This document shows positions 1 through 7,928 of a stretch of DNA of 27,341 nt, one piece after another. The position numbers and the translations under genes are program-made. Numbering within the stretch: position 1 is the stretch's first letter; each line of letters begins with the position of its first letter. The notes under the pieces were generated by a model. The model was not told the DNA's origin, ran no database searches, and worked only from the letters and a program-made list of their open reading frames with translations. Source of the DNA: Bacteroidales bacterium UBA6828 (GTDB taxonomy: Bacteria; Bacteroidota; Bacteroidia; Bacteroidales; Paludibacteraceae); assembly GCA_002452095.1 (NCBI GenBank), contig DKEG01000018.1:1-27341 (forward strand), written 5' to 3'.

Positions 1-62
1 TTGTTATTGGACAGTACAAATATGAGAAAATACTTAAAATGTTGATTTTCTTGTGGTAAAAG

Positions 63-94
63 TTTGCACAATCCGAAAAAAAGTCGTACCTTTG
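63..94 (+). promoter_or_regulatory. Bacteroidota-type promoter for the ribosomal cluster
   Basis: A TTTG at 63-66 is followed after exactly 20 bases by TACCTTTG at 87-94. This matches the known primary sigma factor promoter of Bacteroidota (-33 TTTG and -7 TAnnTTTG). Transcription should start near base 100, leaving a leader of about 125 bases before rpsL. It is the only strong promoter I see for the 33-gene cluster downstream. Confidence 0.85.
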
Positions 95-99
95 CACGC

Positions 100-226
100 T
101 TTTTCGCGGTTTGCCCGTCTTCTGCGCATACGCACGCGAGGTTTTTGTGTGTGAAATGGTGAGACTGCAGGCAAGGGCAGATAGCAAAGAAATAAATGAT
201 AAATTATTAACAAACAACAAGTTACA
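100..226 (+). promoter_or_regulatory. 5' leader of the rpsL transcript
   Basis: This is the inferred untranslated leader between the promoter and the rpsL start. It contains a small hairpin (TGCG, loop CATA, CGCA at 123-134) and possible long-range pairing of TGCCC near 112 with GGGCA near 174. The last 40 bases are A-rich and unstructured, the usual initiation context in a phylum that rarely uses Shine-Dalgarno sites. I recognise no known leader family here, so any regulatory role is a guess. Confidence 0.35.
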
Positions 227-607
227 ATGCCTACAATTCAACAATTGGTTAGAAAAGGAAGAGCAGAACTTATCGACAAGAGCAAAAGCCCAGCATTGGA
301 CAGTTGCCCGCAACGTCGTGGCGTATGTGTGCGTGTTTACACAACAACTCCTAAAAAGCCTAACTCCGCTATGCGTAAGGTGGCTCGTGTTCGTCTGACG
401 AACCAAAAGGAGGTGAACGCATACATTCCCGGAGAGGGACATAACTTGCAAGAGCACAGTATCGTAATGGTACGTGGTGGTCGTGTAAAAGACCTTCCCG
501 GTGTACGTTATCACATCGTTCGTGGTACGCTGGATACTGCAGGTGTGGCTAACCGCTTGCAGCGTCGAAGCAAATACGGCGCAAAACGCCCGAAAGCAAA
601 GAAGTAA
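227..607 (+). CDS. rpsL: 30S ribosomal protein S12
   Basis: S12 sits at the decoding centre of the small subunit and monitors codon-anticodon pairing. The 126-residue product has the family signature TPKKPNSAMRK at 41-51 and GRVKDLPGVRYH at 85-96. Lys43 and Lys88, the usual sites of streptomycin-resistance substitutions, are both the sensitive wild-type residue, and Asp89 is the residue methylthiolated in many bacteria. It is the first gene after the promoter at 63-94. The start is preceded by an A-rich stretch without a Shine-Dalgarno site, normal for this phylum. The length is normal for the family. Confidence 0.98.
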   Translation: MPTIQQLVRKGRAELIDKSKSPALDSCPQRRGVCVRVYTTTPKKPNSAMRKVARVRLTNQKEVNAYIPGEGHNLQEHSIVMVRGGRVKDLPGVRYHIVRGTLDTAGVANRLQRRSKYGAKRPKAKK

Positions 608-688
608 TACGTTCTGAAAACTACAAAAAAAACTAACTGAGAGTTCCATATTTGGGACGATTAACCGGGTTGATCGGTTGAGTAAGTT

Positions 689-723
689 GGAATAATTGTG
701 AATTATGCATTGTGAATTGTTCC
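689..723 (+). repeat. Heptamer repeat and hairpin in the rpsL-rpsG spacer
   Basis: Four consecutive 7-base units (AATTGTG, AATTATG, CATTGTG, AATTGTT) fill 694-721. The outer arms GGAATAATT (689-697) and AATTGTTCC (715-723) can pair over nine positions with one G-U. The spacer between rpsL and rpsG is 151 bases, wide for this cluster. In Escherichia coli the same spacer is where S7 binds to repress the str operon; whether that applies here is unknown. Confidence 0.6.
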
Positions 724-758
724 GGCTGAAGCGATGACAACCAAAAATTAAAACAACA

Positions 759-1235
759 ATGAGAAAAGCAAAACCAACAAAACGTGTAATCCTTCCGGAT
801 CCCGTTTATGGCGAGGTGATGGTGGCTAAGTTTGTAAACCACTTGATGCTCGATGGTAAGAAAAACACTTCGTATGGTGTGTTCTATACCGCTTTGGGAG
901 TAGTAGAACAGAAAATGAAGTCGGAGGATAAGTCCGCTTTGGATATCTGGAAACAGGCTCTCGATAACATCACTCCTCTGGTTGAGGTAAAATCAAAGCG
1001 TATCGGTGGTGCTACTTTCCAGGTACCTACCGAGATTCGTGCTGACCGCAAAGGTTCGATTGCGATGAAGAATATGATCGCTTTCGCACGCAAACGCGGT
1101 GGTCATTCGATGGCGGAGAAATTGGCAGCCGAGATTATGGATGCCTACAACAATCAGGGTGGTGCCTTCAAACGTAAAGAGGATATGCACCGTATGGCTG
1201 AGGCTAACCGTGCATTCGCACATTTCCGTTTCTAA
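759..1235 (+). CDS. rpsG: 30S ribosomal protein S7
   Basis: S7 is a primary binder of the 3' domain of 16S rRNA and starts assembly of the 30S head, next to the E site. The 158-residue product starts MRKAKPTKRVILPDPVYGE and contains KFVNHLMLDGKKNTSYGVFY and the conserved RKRGGHSMAEKLAAEI and RMAEANRAFAHFRF tail. The length matches Bacteroidales S7. It is the second gene of the str cluster, separated from rpsL by a 151-base spacer containing a hairpin. No Shine-Dalgarno site is seen. Confidence 0.98.
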   Translation: MRKAKPTKRVILPDPVYGEVMVAKFVNHLMLDGKKNTSYGVFYTALGVVEQKMKSEDKSALDIWKQALDNITPLVEVKSKRIGGATFQVPTEIRADRKGSIAMKNMIAFARKRGGHSMAEKLAAEIMDAYNNQGGAFKRKEDMHRMAEANRAFAHFRF

Positions 1236-1275
1236 TACGCACGTACGCGCGTGTATATAATAAGGAAAAGAAACA

Positions 1276-3390
1276 ATGGCTAAACACGATCTGAAATTAA
1301 ACAGAAACATCGGTATCATGGCGCACATTGATGCCGGTAAGACAACTACCTCCGAGCGAATCCTGTACTACACCGGTCTTACACACAAAATCGGTGAGGT
1401 ACACGATGGTGCTGCTACTATGGACTGGATGGTTCAGGAGCAGGAGCGTGGTATCACTATCACTTCTGCTGCAACTACCACTTATTGGTCGTACAAGGGC
1501 AATAAGTACAAAATCAACTTGATAGATACTCCGGGGCACGTGGACTTTACCGTAGAGGTGGAGCGCTCGCTCCGTATTTTGGATGGTGCCGTTATGGCTC
1601 TCTGCGCTGTAGGTGGTGTTCAACCGCAGTCGGAAACCGTTTGGCGTCAGGCTGACAAGTACAATGTGCCGCGCCTCTGCTATGTCAACAAGATGGACCG
1701 TTCGGGTGCCAACTTCTTCGATGTGGTTCGCCAGATTAAAGAGGTACTCGGTGCAACCCCTTGCCCTATCCAGATTCCTGTCGGAAATGAGGAAACTTTC
1801 AAAGGGGTGGTTGACCTTGTTACAATGAAGGCTATTCTTTGGCATGATGAGACAATGGGCGCCGAGTATGAGGTGGATGATATTCCTGCTGACCTCGTAG
1901 CAGAGGCAGAGGAGTGGCGCGACAAAATGCTCGAGACTATTGCAGAGTTCGATGATACTTTGATGGAGAAATACTTCTCCGATCCTTCTACTATCACCGA
2001 GGATGAGATCCGTGCTGCTATCCGCAAGGGTACTATCAGTATGCATATTTTCCCCGTTATCTGCGGTTCTTCGTTCAAGAATAAGGGTGTGCAGACTATG
2101 CTTGATGCGGTCTGCGCTTACTTGCCGAGTCCGTTGGATACGCCGGAAATAGATGGTATCGATCCTCGCACGGGTGATGCTATCAGCCGTAAGCCGGATG
2201 ATAATGAGCCGCTTTGCGCATTGGCATTCAAGATTGCTACCGATCCGTATGTAGGTCGTCTCTGCTATTTCCGCGTTTATTCGGGTAAGTTGGAGGCAGG
2301 CTCGTATGTTTACAACCCCCGTTCCGGTAAGAAAGAACGTATCTCGCGTATCTTCCAGATGCACTCCAATCACCAGAACCCTGTTGATTTTATTGCAGCA
2401 GGTGATATCGGAGCCGGCGTAGGTTTCAAGGATATCCGCACCGGTGATACCCTTTGCGATGAAGAGAATCCTATCGTACTTGAGTCTATCGAATTCCCCG
2501 CTCCGGTGATTGGTGTTTCGGTTGAGCCGAAGAGCCAGGCAGACCTTGACAAACTCGGTGTCGGTTTGGCTAAATTGGCAGAAGAGGATCCTACATTTAC
2601 CGTTAAGACCGACGAGCAGACAGGTCAGACCGTTATCTCCGGTATGGGTGAGTTGCACCTCGAGATTATTATCGACCGTCTGAAACGTGAGTTCAAGGTT
2701 GAATGCAACCAAGGTCGTCCTCAAGTAGCATACCGCGAAGCAATCTCTATGCCGGTTGAACTCCGTGAAACCTACAAGAAACAATCCGGTGGTCGTGGTA
2801 AATTCGCTGATATGTTCGTACGCGTTGAACCGGCTGATCCTGATTTCGAAGGTTCGCTCCAGTTCGTGAACGAAGTAAAGGGCGGTAATATTCCTAAGGA
2901 GTTTATCCCCTCTATCGAAAAGGGCTTCCAGGCTGCAATGAAGAATGGTGTACTTGCCGGTTATCCGGTTGACCAACTTAAGGTTACGGTTATTGATGGT
3001 AGTTTCCACCCCGTTGACTCCGACCAGTTGTCATTCGAAATCTGCGCCCAGATGGCATTCAAAAACGCTTGCGTTAAGGCTAAACCGGTTCTCATGGAGC
3101 CTATTATGAAGGTTGAGGTGGTAACACCCGAGGAGAATATGGGTGATGTCATTGGCGACTTGACCAAACGTCGTGGACAGGTAGAGGGTATGGATACCGC
3201 TCGTACGGGTGCACGTATCGTTAAAGCGAAAGTGCCTTTGAGCGAGATGTTCGGTTACGTAACCGCTCTTCGTACCATCACCTCCGGTCGCGCTACTTCC
3301 AGTATGGAGTTCTCGCACTATGAGCCTGTCTCGAGTGCAATCGCTAAGGTTGTTCTTACCGAGTGCGGCGGACGTGCAGACTTGGTATAA
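1276..3390 (+). CDS. fusA: Translation elongation factor G
   Basis: EF-G is the GTPase that drives translocation of tRNA and mRNA on the ribosome and, with RRF, helps recycle it. The 704-residue product has the G1 loop AHIDAGKTT (16-24), DTPGH at 84-88 with the catalytic His88, and NKMD at 138-141. It continues through the usual domains II-V, including SGMGELHLEIIIDRLKREF and a C-terminal segment with GYVTALRTITSGRATSSMEF. The length is standard for bacterial EF-G. It lies 40 bases after rpsG, as in the str operon, but no tuf gene follows it. A hairpin with a T-tract follows the stop codon. Confidence 0.98.
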   Translation: MAKHDLKLNRNIGIMAHIDAGKTTTSERILYYTGLTHKIGEVHDGAATMDWMVQEQERGITITSAATTTYWSYKGNKYKINLIDTPGHVDFTVEVERSLRILDGAVMALCAVGGVQPQSETVWRQADKYNVPRLCYVNKMDRSGANFFDVVRQIKEVLGATPCPIQIPVGNEETFKGVVDLVTMKAILWHDETMGAEYEVDDIPADLVAEAEEWRDKMLETIAEFDDTLMEKYFSDPSTITEDEIRAAIRKGTISMHIFPVICGSSFKNKGVQTMLDAVCAYLPSPLDTPEIDGIDPRTGDAISRKPDDNEPLCALAFKIATDPYVGRLCYFRVYSGKLEAGSYVYNPRSGKKERISRIFQMHSNHQNPVDFIAAGDIGAGVGFKDIRTGDTLCDEENPIVLESIEFPAPVIGVSVEPKSQADLDKLGVGLAKLAEEDPTFTVKTDEQTGQTVISGMGELHLEIIIDRLKREFKVECNQGRPQVAYREAISMPVELRETYKKQSGGRGKFADMFVRVEPADPDFEGSLQFVNEVKGGNIPKEFIPSIEKGFQAAMKNGVLAGYPVDQLKVTVIDGSFHPVDSDQLSFEICAQMAFKNACVKAKPVLMEPIMKVEVVTPEENMGDVIGDLTKRRGQVEGMDTARTGARIVKAKVPLSEMFGYVTALRTITSGRATSSMEFSHYEPVSSAIAKVVLTECGGRADLV

Positions 3391-3400
3391 TGCTTGGATA

Positions 3401-3438
3401 AGGACGTGCGCAGGTGAGTGCACAGGCGCACGTCTTTT
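3401..3438 (+). terminator. Terminator-like hairpin between fusA and rpsJ
   Basis: GACGTGCGC (3403-3411) is perfectly complementary to GCGCACGTC (3426-3434), with a 14-base loop, and is followed by TTTT. The shape is that of an intrinsic terminator or attenuator. It lies 10 bases after the fusA stop, exactly where the str operon ends in organisms with separate operons. I see no convincing new promoter before rpsJ, so partial read-through is the simplest model. Confidence 0.6.
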
Positions 3439-3561
3439 ACATATAAAAATAGGTCGCGGGTCGTTTCCAAGCAAATGACTCTTTGGTTGTCTCGCGCTCT
3501 GTTCTTAAATAGACAATTCGTTATATTGTCAAATCGTCAAATTATTAATTCTAAAAAAGAC

Positions 3562-3867
3562 ATGAGTCAGAAAATTCGTATCAAACTGAAATCTTTCGAC
3601 CACAACTTGGTGGACAAGTCGGCTGAAAAAATCGTTAAAACTGTTAAGGCTACCGGTGCTGTAATCAGCGGTCCTATTCCATTGCCTACTCACAAACGTA
3701 TCTTCACCGTTAACCGTTCCACTTTCGTTAACAAGAAAAGTCGTGAGCAGTTTGAACTGTCGAGTTACAAACGTCTGATTGACATCTACAATGCAAATAG
3801 CAAGACCATCGAGGCTCTGATGAAACTCGAACTTGCCAGCGGTGTTGAGGTGGAAATCAAAGCGTAA
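3562..3867 (+). CDS. rpsJ: 30S ribosomal protein S10
   Basis: S10 is part of the 30S head and, as NusE, also joins transcription antitermination complexes with NusB. The 101-residue product starts MSQKIRIKLKSFDHNLVDKS and contains GPIPLPTHKRIFTVNRSTFV, both classic S10 sequence. An in-frame ATG lies further upstream at 3418, but the extension it would add has no S10 similarity and the family length fits 3562. The start is preceded by an A/T-rich stretch, the normal initiation context here. It opens the S10 part of the cluster. Confidence 0.97.
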   Translation: MSQKIRIKLKSFDHNLVDKSAEKIVKTVKATGAVISGPIPLPTHKRIFTVNRSTFVNKKSREQFELSSYKRLIDIYNANSKTIEALMKLELASGVEVEIKA

Positions 3868-3888
3868 TCGGAAAAGAAAGAACATTTG

Positions 3889-3916
3889 CATTGTGCTTTA
3901 CGCATTGTGCATTGAC
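3889..3916 (+). repeat. Heptamer repeat in the rpsJ-rplC spacer
   Basis: Four 7-base units in phase, CATTGTG, CTTTACG, CATTGTG and CATTGAC, lie just after the rpsJ stop. They belong to the same CATTnnG family as the arrays at 694-721, 21234-21275 and 25916-25957. The array is non-coding. Confidence 0.6.
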
Positions 3917-3922
3917 AAACGA

Positions 3923-3987
3923 CCGTTTCCCTCGGTAAATGATCAAGTAATCTTCGGGTGAAGGCATCAGTCCGCGGGCGAGAACGG
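3923..3987 (+). promoter_or_regulatory. Possible structured leader before rplC
   Basis: CCGTT (3923-3927) and CTCG (3931-3934) can pair with AACGG (3983-3987) and CGAG (3979-3982), making a nine-pair stem with a three-base bulge that encloses about 44 bases. It ends 30 bases before the rplC start. The 150-base rpsJ-rplC spacer is wide for this cluster. A role in autoregulation by a ribosomal protein is possible, but I do not recognise a known family. Confidence 0.3.
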
Positions 3988-4017
3988 CAATTTATTAACA
4001 AACTAACAATCGGTAAA

Positions 4018-4638
4018 ATGCCAGGATTATTAGGAAAAAAAATCGGAATGACTTCCGTATTCGGTGCTGATGGCAAAAATATCCCATGCACCGTTATCGA
4101 GGCAGGTCCTTGCGTTGTAACGCAACTGAAAACCGTTGAGAAAGATGGCTATCAGGCTGTTCAGGTAGGTTTTATGCAGAAGAGCGAGAAACATACCAAC
4201 AAGGCTGAAGCAGGACACTTCAAGGCTGCAGGCGTTCAACCTATGCGTCACCTCGCCGAGTTTGACGAGTTCGGCAAAGAACTCCATTTGGGCGATACCA
4301 TCACGGTCGCTGATGTATTCGAGGAGAATACCTACATCGATGTGATCGGTACTAGCAAAGGTAAGGGTTTTCAGGGTGTCGTAAAACGCCACGGTTTCGG
4401 TGGTGTAGGTCAGTCAACCCACGGTCAGGACGACCGCTTGCGTGCACCGGGTTCTGTAGGTGCTTGCGCATACCCGAGCCGTATCTTCCCGGGTACACGT
4501 ATGGGCGGACATATGGGACAAGACCGCATCACGGTTCAAAACCTTGTTGTTCTCAAAGTTATCCCCGAGTACAACTTGATTATGGTCAAGGGAAGTATTC
4601 CGGGTGCTAAAAATTCAATCGTTATTCTTAACAAGTAA
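4018..4638 (+). CDS. rplC: 50S ribosomal protein L3
   Basis: L3 binds near the 3' end of 23S rRNA and reaches toward the peptidyl transferase centre; it is one of the first proteins in 50S assembly. The 206-residue product begins MPGLLGKKIGMTSVFGADGK and has the long central loop GVVKRHGFGGVGQSTHGQDD and FPGTRMGGHMG. An in-frame ATG at 3958 would add 20 residues without family similarity, and it lies inside the probable structured leader, so 4018 is preferred. rplD follows after six bases. Confidence 0.97.
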   Translation: MPGLLGKKIGMTSVFGADGKNIPCTVIEAGPCVVTQLKTVEKDGYQAVQVGFMQKSEKHTNKAEAGHFKAAGVQPMRHLAEFDEFGKELHLGDTITVADVFEENTYIDVIGTSKGKGFQGVVKRHGFGGVGQSTHGQDDRLRAPGSVGACAYPSRIFPGTRMGGHMGQDRITVQNLVVLKVIPEYNLIMVKGSIPGAKNSIVILNK

Positions 4639-4644
4639 TTTAGT

Positions 4645-5274
4645 ATGGAACTTAGTATTTTGAATATGGCCGGCAAAGAGACCGGCAAGAAGGTCGTCCT
4701 CAACGACGCAATCTTCGGTATTGAGCCTAACGAACATGCTATCTACTTGGACGTTAAGCAATACTTGGCAAACAACCGTCAGGGTACAGCCAAAGCAAAA
4801 CAACGTAGCGAGAATGCCCACTCTACACGCAAACTCGGTCGTCAGAAGGGTGGCGGAGGTGCACGTCCGGGTGATTTCAAATCGCCGGTTCGCGTAGGCG
4901 GTGGTACTATTTTTGGTCCCGTTCCCCGCAGTTATGCTTTCAAACTCAACCGCAAGGTAAAACAATTGGCTCGTAAATCGGCTCTCAGCCTTCGCGCTAA
5001 GCAAGAGCAGATTCTTGTGCTGGACGCTCTCACTTTCGAGGCTCCCAAGACCAAAGCAATGGTTGAGGTTCTCAACAATCTCAATGTGGCAGGCAAGAAA
5101 GTTACTTTCATCGTGAGTGATGCTAACACCAACGCAATCAAGTCGGCTGCCAACTTGCAACGGGTTAACGTTGTTTCGGCTAACGAACTGAATACTTATA
5201 CTATTATGAACTCGAATGTAGTGGTTCTTACCGAGGCTTCGGCTGCCGCTATCGAGGCAACTTTTAACGCATAA
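4645..5274 (+). CDS. rplD: 50S ribosomal protein L4
   Basis: L4 is an early 50S assembly protein whose long loop lines the nascent-peptide exit tunnel, and in Escherichia coli it also represses the S10 operon. The 209-residue product carries the loop signature GRQKGGGGARPGDFKSPVRV at about 66-85, followed by GGGTIFGPVPRSYAFKLNRK. It is tightly packed behind rplC and ends 13 bases before rplW. Its last bases run into the Shine-Dalgarno site of rplW. Confidence 0.97.
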   Translation: MELSILNMAGKETGKKVVLNDAIFGIEPNEHAIYLDVKQYLANNRQGTAKAKQRSENAHSTRKLGRQKGGGGARPGDFKSPVRVGGGTIFGPVPRSYAFKLNRKVKQLARKSALSLRAKQEQILVLDALTFEAPKTKAMVEVLNNLNVAGKKVTFIVSDANTNAIKSAANLQRVNVVSANELNTYTIMNSNVVVLTEASAAAIEATFNA

Positions 5275-5280
5275 GGAGGT
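5273..5280 (+). promoter_or_regulatory. Perfect Shine-Dalgarno site for rplW
   Basis: AAGGAGGT lies seven bases ahead of the rplW ATG and overlaps the rplD stop codon. It is fully complementary to the standard 16S rRNA 3' tail. This is unusual, because Bacteroidota generally do without such sites. Confidence 0.7.
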
Positions 5281-5287
5281 TACAACT

Positions 5288-5578
5288 ATGGCAATTATTA
5301 TCAAACCGATCGTCACTGAGAAGATGACCGCCGCTGGCGAAAAGTTGAACCGTTATGGTTTCAGAGTAGAGCGTACTGCCAACAAGGTTGAAATCAAAAA
5401 GGCAGTAGAGGAAATGTACAATGTACAGGTAGAGGATGTAAATACACTTATTGTGGCTCCAAAAGTAAAACAACGCTATACCAAGAGCGGTTTGCTTCGC
5501 GGTGCACAGCAGGCTTACAAGAAAGCTATCGTTACATTGAAACAAGGTGAAACAATCGATTTTTATAGCAATATCTAA
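5288..5578 (+). CDS. rplW: 50S ribosomal protein L23
   Basis: L23 sits at the exit of the peptide tunnel and is the docking point for trigger factor and the signal recognition particle. The 96-residue product begins MAIIIKPIVTEKMT and has the conserved NRYGFRVERTANKVEIKKAV and VEDVNTLIVAPKVKQRYTK. Length is normal. It is one of few genes here with a strong Shine-Dalgarno site. rplB starts two bases after its stop codon, so translation of the two is probably coupled. Confidence 0.97.
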   Translation: MAIIIKPIVTEKMTAAGEKLNRYGFRVERTANKVEIKKAVEEMYNVQVEDVNTLIVAPKVKQRYTKSGLLRGAQQAYKKAIVTLKQGETIDFYSNI

Positions 5579-5580
5579 AA

Positions 5581-6405
5581 ATGGCTGTACGTAAATTTAA
5601 GCCCACTACACCAGGGCAAAGACACAAAGTTATCGGTGCATTTGAGACAATTACCGCAAGTGCTCCGGAGAAATCTCTTGTGTTTGGCAAACGCAAAACG
5701 GGTGGTCGTAACCATACCGGTAAGATGACCATGCGCTACATCGGCGGCGGACATAAGCAGAAATATCGTGTAATTGACTTCAAACGTAACAAAGATGGTG
5801 TACCCGCTACAGTTAAAACGATTGAGTATGATCCGAACCGCTCGGCTCGCATCGCTCTCTTGTTCTATGCTGATGGTGAGAAACGTTACATTCTTGCACC
5901 TAACGGACTGCAAGTAGGTCAAACGGTTATGTCGGGAGCAGATGCCGCTCCTGAAGTAGGGAATGCCCTTCCTATGGCAAACATCCCTCTCGGAACGCTC
6001 ATTCACAACATTGAGTTGCGTCCGGGGCAGGGGGCTTGCATGGTTCGCTCGGCTGGCGTGTTTGCACAACTCTCTTCGCGTGAAGATAAGTATGCAATCA
6101 TCAAGTTGCCTTCGGGTGAATTGCGCAAGGTGCTCGCCGCATGCAAGGCTACCGTTGGTGTAGTCGGCAATAGCGATCACGCATTGGAGAAGAGTGGTAA
6201 GGCTGGTCGTAGCCGTTGGCTCGGTCGCCGTCCTCGCAACCGTGGTGTTGTTATGAACCCTGTAGATCACCCGATGGGTGGTGGTGAAGGACGTGCATCT
6301 GGTGGACACCCGCGTTCTCGTAAGGGCTTGCTCGCTAAGGGTTACAAGACTCGTCACCCCAAGAACCAGAGCAATCAGTTCATAATCGAAAGAAGAAAGA
6401 AATAA
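5581..6405 (+). CDS. rplB: 50S ribosomal protein L2
   Basis: L2 is one of the most conserved 50S proteins; it is needed for subunit joining and supports the peptidyl transferase centre. The 274-residue product begins MAVRKFKPTTPGQRHKV and has GKMTMRYIGGGHKQKYRVID, GRSRWLGRRPRNRGVVMNPV and the signature DHPMGGGEGRASGGHPRS near the C-terminus, including the conserved histidine of the DHPMGGG motif. Length is that of the family. It follows rplW by two bases and is followed after 23 bases by rpsS. Confidence 0.98.
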   Translation: MAVRKFKPTTPGQRHKVIGAFETITASAPEKSLVFGKRKTGGRNHTGKMTMRYIGGGHKQKYRVIDFKRNKDGVPATVKTIEYDPNRSARIALLFYADGEKRYILAPNGLQVGQTVMSGADAAPEVGNALPMANIPLGTLIHNIELRPGQGACMVRSAGVFAQLSSREDKYAIIKLPSGELRKVLAACKATVGVVGNSDHALEKSGKAGRSRWLGRRPRNRGVVMNPVDHPMGGGEGRASGGHPRSRKGLLAKGYKTRHPKNQSNQFIIERRKK

Positions 6406-6428
6406 CCTATTAAAATCGTAACAACATT

Positions 6429-6698
6429 ATGAGTCGTTCATTAAAAAAAGGACCGTTTATCAATGTCAAGTTGGAGGACAAGGTGTTGGCTATGAATGAG
6501 TCGGGCAAAAAAGAAGTTGTCAAGACTTGGAGCCGTGCTTCTATGATTTCTCCGGATTTTGTAGGTCATACTATTGCAGTTCACAATGGAAACAAGTTCA
6601 TTCCTGTTTATGTAACGGAGAATATGGTTGGACACAAGTTGGGAGAATTCGCTCCTACTCGTACCTTCCGTGGTCATGCCGGCAACAACAAGAAGTAA
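6429..6698 (+). CDS. rpsS: 30S ribosomal protein S19
   Basis: S19 lies in the 30S head, forms a complex with S13 and contacts the large subunit through intersubunit bridges. The 89-residue product begins MSRSLKKGPFINVKLEDKVL and contains TWSRASMISPDFVGHTIAVH and the signature MVGHKLGEFAPTRTFRGHAG. Length is normal. It sits between rplB and rplV as in nearly all bacteria. The start follows an A/T-rich stretch without a Shine-Dalgarno site. Confidence 0.97.
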   Translation: MSRSLKKGPFINVKLEDKVLAMNESGKKEVVKTWSRASMISPDFVGHTIAVHNGNKFIPVYVTENMVGHKLGEFAPTRTFRGHAGNNKK

Positions 6699-6742
6699 TC
6701 CATTGAATCATTCAAACAACAAATTAAATTTTAGAATTCAAA

Positions 6743-7150
6743 ATGGGTGCTAGAAAACATAATACAGCCGAGGCAATGAAAGAGGCTCGCAAGAGTCAAT
6801 ACTTTGCCAAGGTAAACAACGTTCCTACATCTCCACGCAAAATGCGCCTTGTTGCTGACATGATTCGTGGCATGGAAGTGAACCGCGCACTGGGTGCTTT
6901 GCATTTCTCTACCCGGGAGGCATCGCGCGCTATGGAAAAAGTACTGAAATCGGCTATCGCTAACTGGGAAACAAAAACCGGTAAGAAAGCTGATCAGGAA
7001 ACATTGTATGTAAGCAATATCATGGTTGACGGCGGAATGATGCTCAAGCGTCTGCTGACCGCTCCTCAAGGTCGTGGCTACCGCGTCCGCAAACGTTCCA
7101 ATCATGTTACTGTATTCGTAGATACTAAAAATACTAACGCTGAAAAGTAA
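6743..7150 (+). CDS. rplV: 50S ribosomal protein L22
   Basis: L22 binds all domains of 23S rRNA and its beta-hairpin lines the exit tunnel, where macrolide-resistance changes occur. The 135-residue product has NNVPTSPRKMRLVADMIRGM, the LLTAPQGRGYRVRKRSNH hairpin region and the C-terminal HVTVFVDTKN. The N-terminus carries an extension MGARKHNTAEAMKEARKSQY of about 20 residues, common in Bacteroidota L22. rpsC starts eight bases after the stop codon. Confidence 0.96.
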   Translation: MGARKHNTAEAMKEARKSQYFAKVNNVPTSPRKMRLVADMIRGMEVNRALGALHFSTREASRAMEKVLKSAIANWETKTGKKADQETLYVSNIMVDGGMMLKRLLTAPQGRGYRVRKRSNHVTVFVDTKNTNAEK

Positions 7151-7158
7151 TCAACAAA

Positions 7159-7899
7159 ATGGGACAGAAAATTAATCCTATTGCAAACCGCCTCGGTATT
7201 GTTCGTGGTTGGGATTCCAACTGGTTTGGCGGTAAGAATTACGGAGATACTATCGTAGAGGATACTAAAATTCGTAAGTACCTCAACGCCCGTCTTGCTG
7301 AGGCTAGTATTTCCCGTATCGTTATCGAAAGAACTCTGAAACTTGTAACTGTAACTGTCTGCACCGCTCGCCCCGGTTTTATCATCGGTAAGGGTGGACA
7401 AGAGGTTGACAAATTGAAAGAGGAACTCAAAAAAATCACCAAACAAGATGTTCAAATCAACATCTTCGAGGTAAAACGTCCTGAGTTGGATGCAACTATC
7501 GTTGCTACCAAGATTGCACGTCAATTGGAAGGCAAAGTGGCTTACCGTCGTGCCGTTAAGATGGCCATCGCTTCTACTATGCGTATGGGCGCTGAGGGTA
7601 TCAAGGTGCAAGTCAGCGGTCGTCTGAATGGTGCCGAGATGGCACGTAAAGAGATGTACAAAGAAGGACGTACTCCTCTACACACACTGCGTGCTGACAT
7701 CGACTACTGCCAGATTGGTGCTATCACCAAAGTGGGGGTTATCGGTGTTAAGGTTTGGATCTGCCGTGGCGAAGTTTACGGCAAAAAGGATCTCGCTCCC
7801 AACTTTACCCAGAAACAGGAAGGGCGTGGCATGGATCGCCGCAACGACCGTCGTGATGGGGATCGTAAGGGGGGCTTCCGCAGAAACAAAAAACAATAA
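7159..7899 (+). CDS. rpsC: 30S ribosomal protein S3
   Basis: S3 forms part of the mRNA entry tunnel and of the ribosomal helicase. The 246-residue product begins MGQKINPIANRLGIVRGWDS and has the KH domain core TARPGFIIGKGGQEVDKLKE. The C-terminal domain includes GRLNGAEMARKEMYKEGR. A basic, low-complexity tail of about 25 residues rich in Arg, Asp and Lys (GRGMDRRNDRRDGDRKGG) extends past the usual core, a frequent feature of this phylum. It sits between rplV and rplP in the standard order. Confidence 0.97.
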   Translation: MGQKINPIANRLGIVRGWDSNWFGGKNYGDTIVEDTKIRKYLNARLAEASISRIVIERTLKLVTVTVCTARPGFIIGKGGQEVDKLKEELKKITKQDVQINIFEVKRPELDATIVATKIARQLEGKVAYRRAVKMAIASTMRMGAEGIKVQVSGRLNGAEMARKEMYKEGRTPLHTLRADIDYCQIGAITKVGVIGVKVWICRGEVYGKKDLAPNFTQKQEGRGMDRRNDRRDGDRKGGFRRNKKQ

Positions 7900-7928
7900 G
7901 TTTAACCGATTTGTAGATTACAACAGTT

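Noticed and set aside
1297..3009. A 570-codon open frame on the minus strand
   Set aside because: It lies antisense to fusA, whose protein is beyond doubt; its translation is Cys/Arg/Thr-rich and has no recognisable motif. It is a codon-bias artefact.
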